Source of the DNA: Clostridia bacterium
GTDB lineage: Bacteria; Bacillota_A; Clostridia; Christensenellales; Aristaeellaceae
Direction of reading: 5' to 3'
DNA length: 8,365 bases
Assembly: GCA_017464225.1 (NCBI GenBank)
Contig: JAFUDW010000092.1
Span: forward strand, 1-8,365
The notes beneath the pieces are model-generated. The model saw only the letters and a program-made list of their open reading frames with translations. It was not told the origin of the DNA and ran no database searches. The translations under genes were made by a program, and so were the position numbers. Position 1 is the first letter of the stretch. Every line of letters begins with the position of its first letter. Positions 6,026-8,365 of this stretch are shown piece after piece.

Positions 6026-7226
6026 AGGGATCCTCCTCCTTTACCGAAAGCACACGCACCTGGGCGCGGCCATCCCGGAACAGCAGCGTCATATCCTCCC
6101 GCGCTCCGGCAATCGACGTAACAGGCGCTCCATCCTTCAAAGCGATGACATATCCCCGTTCCAATGCCTGCCGCGGCCCCACAGACCGCAGCTTGCCGCT
6201 GAGCGCCTCCAACTGTCCCGAAAGCAACTCCAGGCGCTTTCTCTGGGCGGCCTCCAAGCGCTGGCACAGGAATTCAGCCTGCTGCCGCATACGGCGCACA
6301 TGGTGAAGCGGCTGACAGGTGATCAGGCGCATCCGGGCCGCCTGCAAACGCCCGGCGCATTGCATCATGCCGGCTTTTGCAGCCCGCAGGCCGCGCAGGC
6401 GCAATTCCTCCACCGCCTCCAGCAGCGCTTCGCGCTCTGGCACGGCCAGCTCAGCCGCCGCGGAAGGCGTGGGCGCGCGCATATCGGCGGCGTAATCGCA
6501 CAGCGTGGTATCGGTTTCATGGCCCACGGCCGATATCACAGGCACCGGGCAATCGGCCACAGCGCGCACGACGATTTCTTCATTAAACGCCCACAGATCC
6601 TCCATGGATCCGCCGCCGCGGCCAACGATCACTACATCCACGCCGGGGAACCGGGATACCTGGGCAATGCCCGCGGCTATATCCCGGGCAGCTCCCTCGC
6701 CCTGTACCTGGGCGGGACGCAGCACCAGCGGGATGCCGGGAAAACGCCTGCCGGACACCGTACGGATATCATGCAGCACGGCGCCCGAGGCCGAGGTCAC
6801 GATGCCCACCGCGCGGGGCAGCAGCGGCAGCGGACGCTTGCGCGCTGCGTCAAACAGGCCCTCCGCCGTCAGCTTTTCCTTGAGCTCCAGGTATTGGCGG
6901 TACAATTCGCCCATGCCGTCCTGCTCCATACCGTCGGCGTAAAACTGATATTTACCGCCCTGCACATAGAGCCCGGCGGAACCGGATACCAGCACCTTCA
7001 TGCCGTCCTGGGGCCTGAACCGGATGCCGAAGGTATACTGCCGGAAAAGCGCGCAATCGATCCTGCTCTGCTCATCCTTCAGCGTAAAATACCAGTGGCC
7101 GGAGGAGTACATTTTGAAATTGCTGATCTCACCCCGCAGGTTGATGCGCTGCAGGATGGGATCGCTGGCCAGGGAGCGGCGCACATAATCGTTGAGCTGC
7201 GATACCGTCAGCGTTACACCCTGCAT
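5997..7226 (-). CDS. xseA: Exonuclease VII large subunit
   Basis: Catalytic subunit of exonuclease VII, acting on single-stranded DNA in repair and recombination. Its 409 residues are within the normal range. Seen in order: an N-terminal OB-fold of the tRNA-anticodon type (about 1-100) with the conserved GEISNFK (32-38) and SGHWYFTLKD (42-51); the catalytic domain with GIVTSASGA (141-149), GRGGGSMEDLW (202-212), FNEE (214-217), GHETD (235-239) and DMRAPTPSAAAE (248-259); a long charged coiled-coil arm (about 262-345) that binds XseB; and the C-terminal LERGYVI (355-361). The ATG has GGAGG only four bases upstream and overlaps folD by 13 bases. The C-terminus overlaps xseB by 29 bases. All key motifs are intact. 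Confidence 0.97.
   Translation of the reverse strand: MQGVTLTVSQLNDYVRRSLASDPILQRINLRGEISNFKMYSSGHWYFTLKDEQSRIDCALFRQYTFGIRFRPQDGMKVLVSGSAGLYVQGGKYQFYADGMEQDGMGELYRQYLELKEKLTAEGLFDAARKRPLPLLPRAVGIVTSASGAVLHDIRTVSGRRFPGIPLVLRPAQVQGEGAARDIAAGIAQVSRFPGVDVVIVGRGGGSMEDLWAFNEEIVVRAVADCPVPVISAVGHETDTTLCDYAADMRAPTPSAAAELAVPEREALLEAVEELRLRGLRAAKAGMMQCAGRLQAARMRLITCQPLHHVRRMRQQAEFLCQRLEAAQRKRLELLSGQLEALSGKLRSVGPRQALERGYVIALKDGAPVTSIAGAREDMTLLFRDGRAQVRVLSVKEEDPFGGKKGKEL
6032..6041 (-). promoter_or_regulatory. Shine-Dalgarno deciding the TTG start of xseB, inside xseA
   Basis: AAGGAGGAGG ends six bases before the TTG at 6025 and is embedded in the xseA codons for EEDPF. It is one of the strongest ribosome sites in the window, fitting the need for more XseB than XseA in the holoenzyme. 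Confidence 0.75.
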
Positions 7227-8056
7227 GCCGCCTCCAATGTATTCTCCATCAGCATAGCCACCGTCATGGGCCCCACGCCGCCGGGAACGGGCGTGATCCA
7301 GCCCGCGATCTGGCTGACGGCGTCAAAGTCCACGTCGCCCAAGAGCTTGCCATCCACCCGGTTGATGCCCACATCGATCACCGCCGCGCCAGGCTTAACC
7401 ATATCGGCGGTAATAAACTGCGGCTTGCCCACGGCGGCCACCAGGATATCGGCCCGGCGGGCGACAGCGGCCAGATCACGGGTATGGGAATGGCACACGG
7501 TCACGGTGCAATTTTCGCCCAGCAGCAGCAGCGCCATGGGCTTGCCCACGATATTGCTGCGGCCCACCACCACGGCGTTGGCGCCGTCCATCGGCACGCC
7601 GTATTTTTTGAGCATATACAGGATGCCCTTGGGCGTGCAGGGCAGCACGGCGGGCGTGCCCTTGAGCAGCAGCCCTGCGTTGCGGACATGAAAGCCGTCC
7701 ACATCCTTGCCGGCGTCCACCCGGAGCAGCGCTTCGCCCTCGTCCATATGGGCAGGCAGTGGCAGCTGCACCAGAATGCCGTGCACCGCAGGATCGGCGT
7801 TGAGTTTATCTATTTCATCCAGCAGCGTCTGCTGCGCCGCATCCTGCGGCAAATGGATCATGCGGGATTCAATACCCGCCCGCTCGCAGGCGCGCTCCTT
7901 ATTGCGCACATAAGCGGCGCTGGCGGGATCATCCCCCACCATGATCACGGCCAAACAGGCCGCAACGCCTCGCCGGCGCAGCGCCTGGACCTGCTCGGCC
8001 TGACGCGCGGCCAGCTCGGCGGCGCATTCCTTTCCGCTGATGATCGTCGCTTTCAT
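7214..8056 (-). CDS. folD: FolD, methylenetetrahydrofolate dehydrogenase / methenyltetrahydrofolate cyclohydrolase
   Basis: A bifunctional cytosolic enzyme interconverting 5,10-methylene-, 5,10-methenyl- and 10-formyl-tetrahydrofolate with NADP(H), supplying one-carbon units for purine, formyl-methionine and methionine synthesis. Its 280 residues are the usual length. Seen: Y49 and the catalytic lysine K53 in YVRNK, GILVQLPLP (93-101), KDVDGFH (117-123), PCTPKGI (139-145), the nucleotide-binding GRSNIVGKP (165-173), and GWITPVPGGVGPMTVAML (252-269). The ATG has GGAGG seven bases upstream and overlaps the preceding stop by 4 bases (ATGA). It overlaps xseA by 13 bases. folD next to xseA and xseB is a frequent arrangement in Firmicutes. 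Confidence 0.98.
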   Translation of the reverse strand: MKATIISGKECAAELAARQAEQVQALRRRGVAACLAVIMVGDDPASAAYVRNKERACERAGIESRMIHLPQDAAQQTLLDEIDKLNADPAVHGILVQLPLPAHMDEGEALLRVDAGKDVDGFHVRNAGLLLKGTPAVLPCTPKGILYMLKKYGVPMDGANAVVVGRSNIVGKPMALLLLGENCTVTVCHSHTRDLAAVARRADILVAAVGKPQFITADMVKPGAAVIDVGINRVDGKLLGDVDFDAVSQIAGWITPVPGGVGPMTVAMLMENTLEAACRV

Positions 8057-8365
8057 GCTTTTTCCTCCATCATGCGGTCATAACCGATAAGCGCCACGCC
8101 GGCGGCGTTGTCTCCGGCATACTGGCGCTGGCCAAAGTACAGGCGCAGCCCCAGCCGACGCTTTTGATTGATATCAGCCAACATATCCCGAAGCAGCTGG
8201 GAGGACATGACCCCGCCGGTGAGCAGGGCGTCCGAAACCCCGGTTTTCTCCCGCGCGGCACTCAGCATGCGCAATACGGTACGCGCCGTCAGGCTGAACA
8301 CCTCGGCGGCCATATCGGCCCGGGGCATTCTCTCTTCCCGGATCCACCCCATCACCCGGGCCTCA
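8053..8365 (-). CDS. C-terminal part of a TsaD/Kae1-like (M22 glycoprotease family) protein
   Basis: The frame is open to the right edge, so only the last 103 residues are present and the true start lies outside the window. Seen: a helix-rich stretch, LLTGGVMSS (48-55 of the visible part), which matches the glycine-rich nucleotide-binding turn of the ASKHA fold, and YAGDNAAGVALIG (82-94), where the aspartate (D85) corresponds to the metal-binding aspartate near the end of TsaD. Clostridia carry a TsaD paralogue of about 310 residues beside folD/xseA; this fits that protein better than true TsaD, whose last motif I recall as TDN-type. TsaD itself makes the t6A base of tRNA; the role of the paralogue is not established to my knowledge. 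It ends with MEEKA, and its stop overlaps folD by 4 bases. Confidence 0.75.
   Translation of the reverse strand, partial: EARVMGWIREERMPRADMAAEVFSLTARTVLRMLSAAREKTGVSDALLTGGVMSSQLLRDMLADINQKRRLGLRLYFGQRQYAGDNAAGVALIGYDRMMEEKA

Noticed and set aside
5928..7691. Very long plus-strand open frame (587 codons) opposite xseB, xseA and folD
   Set aside because: It is antisense to three genes with intact family motifs. GC-rich third positions keep the reverse frame free of stops. The translation is rich in H, Q, R and G with no domain pattern.
8353..8355. GTG at 8355 as start of the Kae1-like protein
   Set aside because: The frame stays open to the window edge, and about 200 N-terminal residues of the family would be missing. 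It is an internal codon.
1..8365. CRISPR array, insertion sequence, toxin-antitoxin or phage defence genes
   Set aside because: No regularly spaced repeats, transposase motifs, integrase or nuclease-type defence domains are present. All complete genes but two small ones are familiar housekeeping enzymes.

Overview
The window is a stretch of bacterial chromosome, almost certainly from a GC-rich member of the Clostridia (Firmicutes), probably a gut lineage. This is inferred from four things. The gene order is Kae1-like protein - folD - xseA - xseB - ispA. ThiI has no rhodanese domain and sits next to its own cysteine desulfurase, as in Bacillus. The Shine-Dalgarno sequences are strong GGAGG types, and three genes use TTG starts. 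Codon third positions are strongly G/C. The species cannot be named from the sequence alone.

Layout: all nine complete genes and one partial gene lie on the minus strand and read from right to left. They are so tightly packed that they look like one operon. From the right edge the order is: the C-terminal part of a TsaD/Kae1-like protein (8053-8365, cut by the window edge), folD (7214-8056), xseA (5997-7226), xseB (5997-6025 shared; gene 5822-6025), ispA (4959-5825), a two-pass membrane protein of unknown function (4365-4931), a group I cysteine desulfurase (3220-4365), thiI (2068-3213), a GNAT acetyltransferase (1596-2066) and an AlaA-like aminotransferase (391-1599). Junctions are 1-, 4-, 13- or 29-base overlaps or gaps of at most 27 bases, so translational coupling is likely. 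No promoter is visible inside the run; transcription probably enters from beyond the right edge.

The genes serve housekeeping functions. FolD supplies one-carbon folates. XseA and XseB form exonuclease VII. IspA makes the short prenyl diphosphate for isoprenoids. The cysteine desulfurase and ThiI are a sulfur-relay pair, most likely for 4-thiouridine in tRNA. AlaA-like links pyruvate and alanine. The membrane protein and the acetyltransferase have no assignable substrate.

The left 390 bases carry no convincing gene but are dense in inverted repeats. They hold a probable intrinsic terminator for the minus-strand operon (308-350), a possible two-arm, three-way-junction fold (181-251) and a long hairpin with a T-run (40-100) that pairs better as plus-strand RNA and so may end a rightward gene lying left of the window. 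This non-coding region is the least explained part of the window. I see no CRISPR array, insertion sequence, phage gene or defence system, and no clear case for a new biological system.
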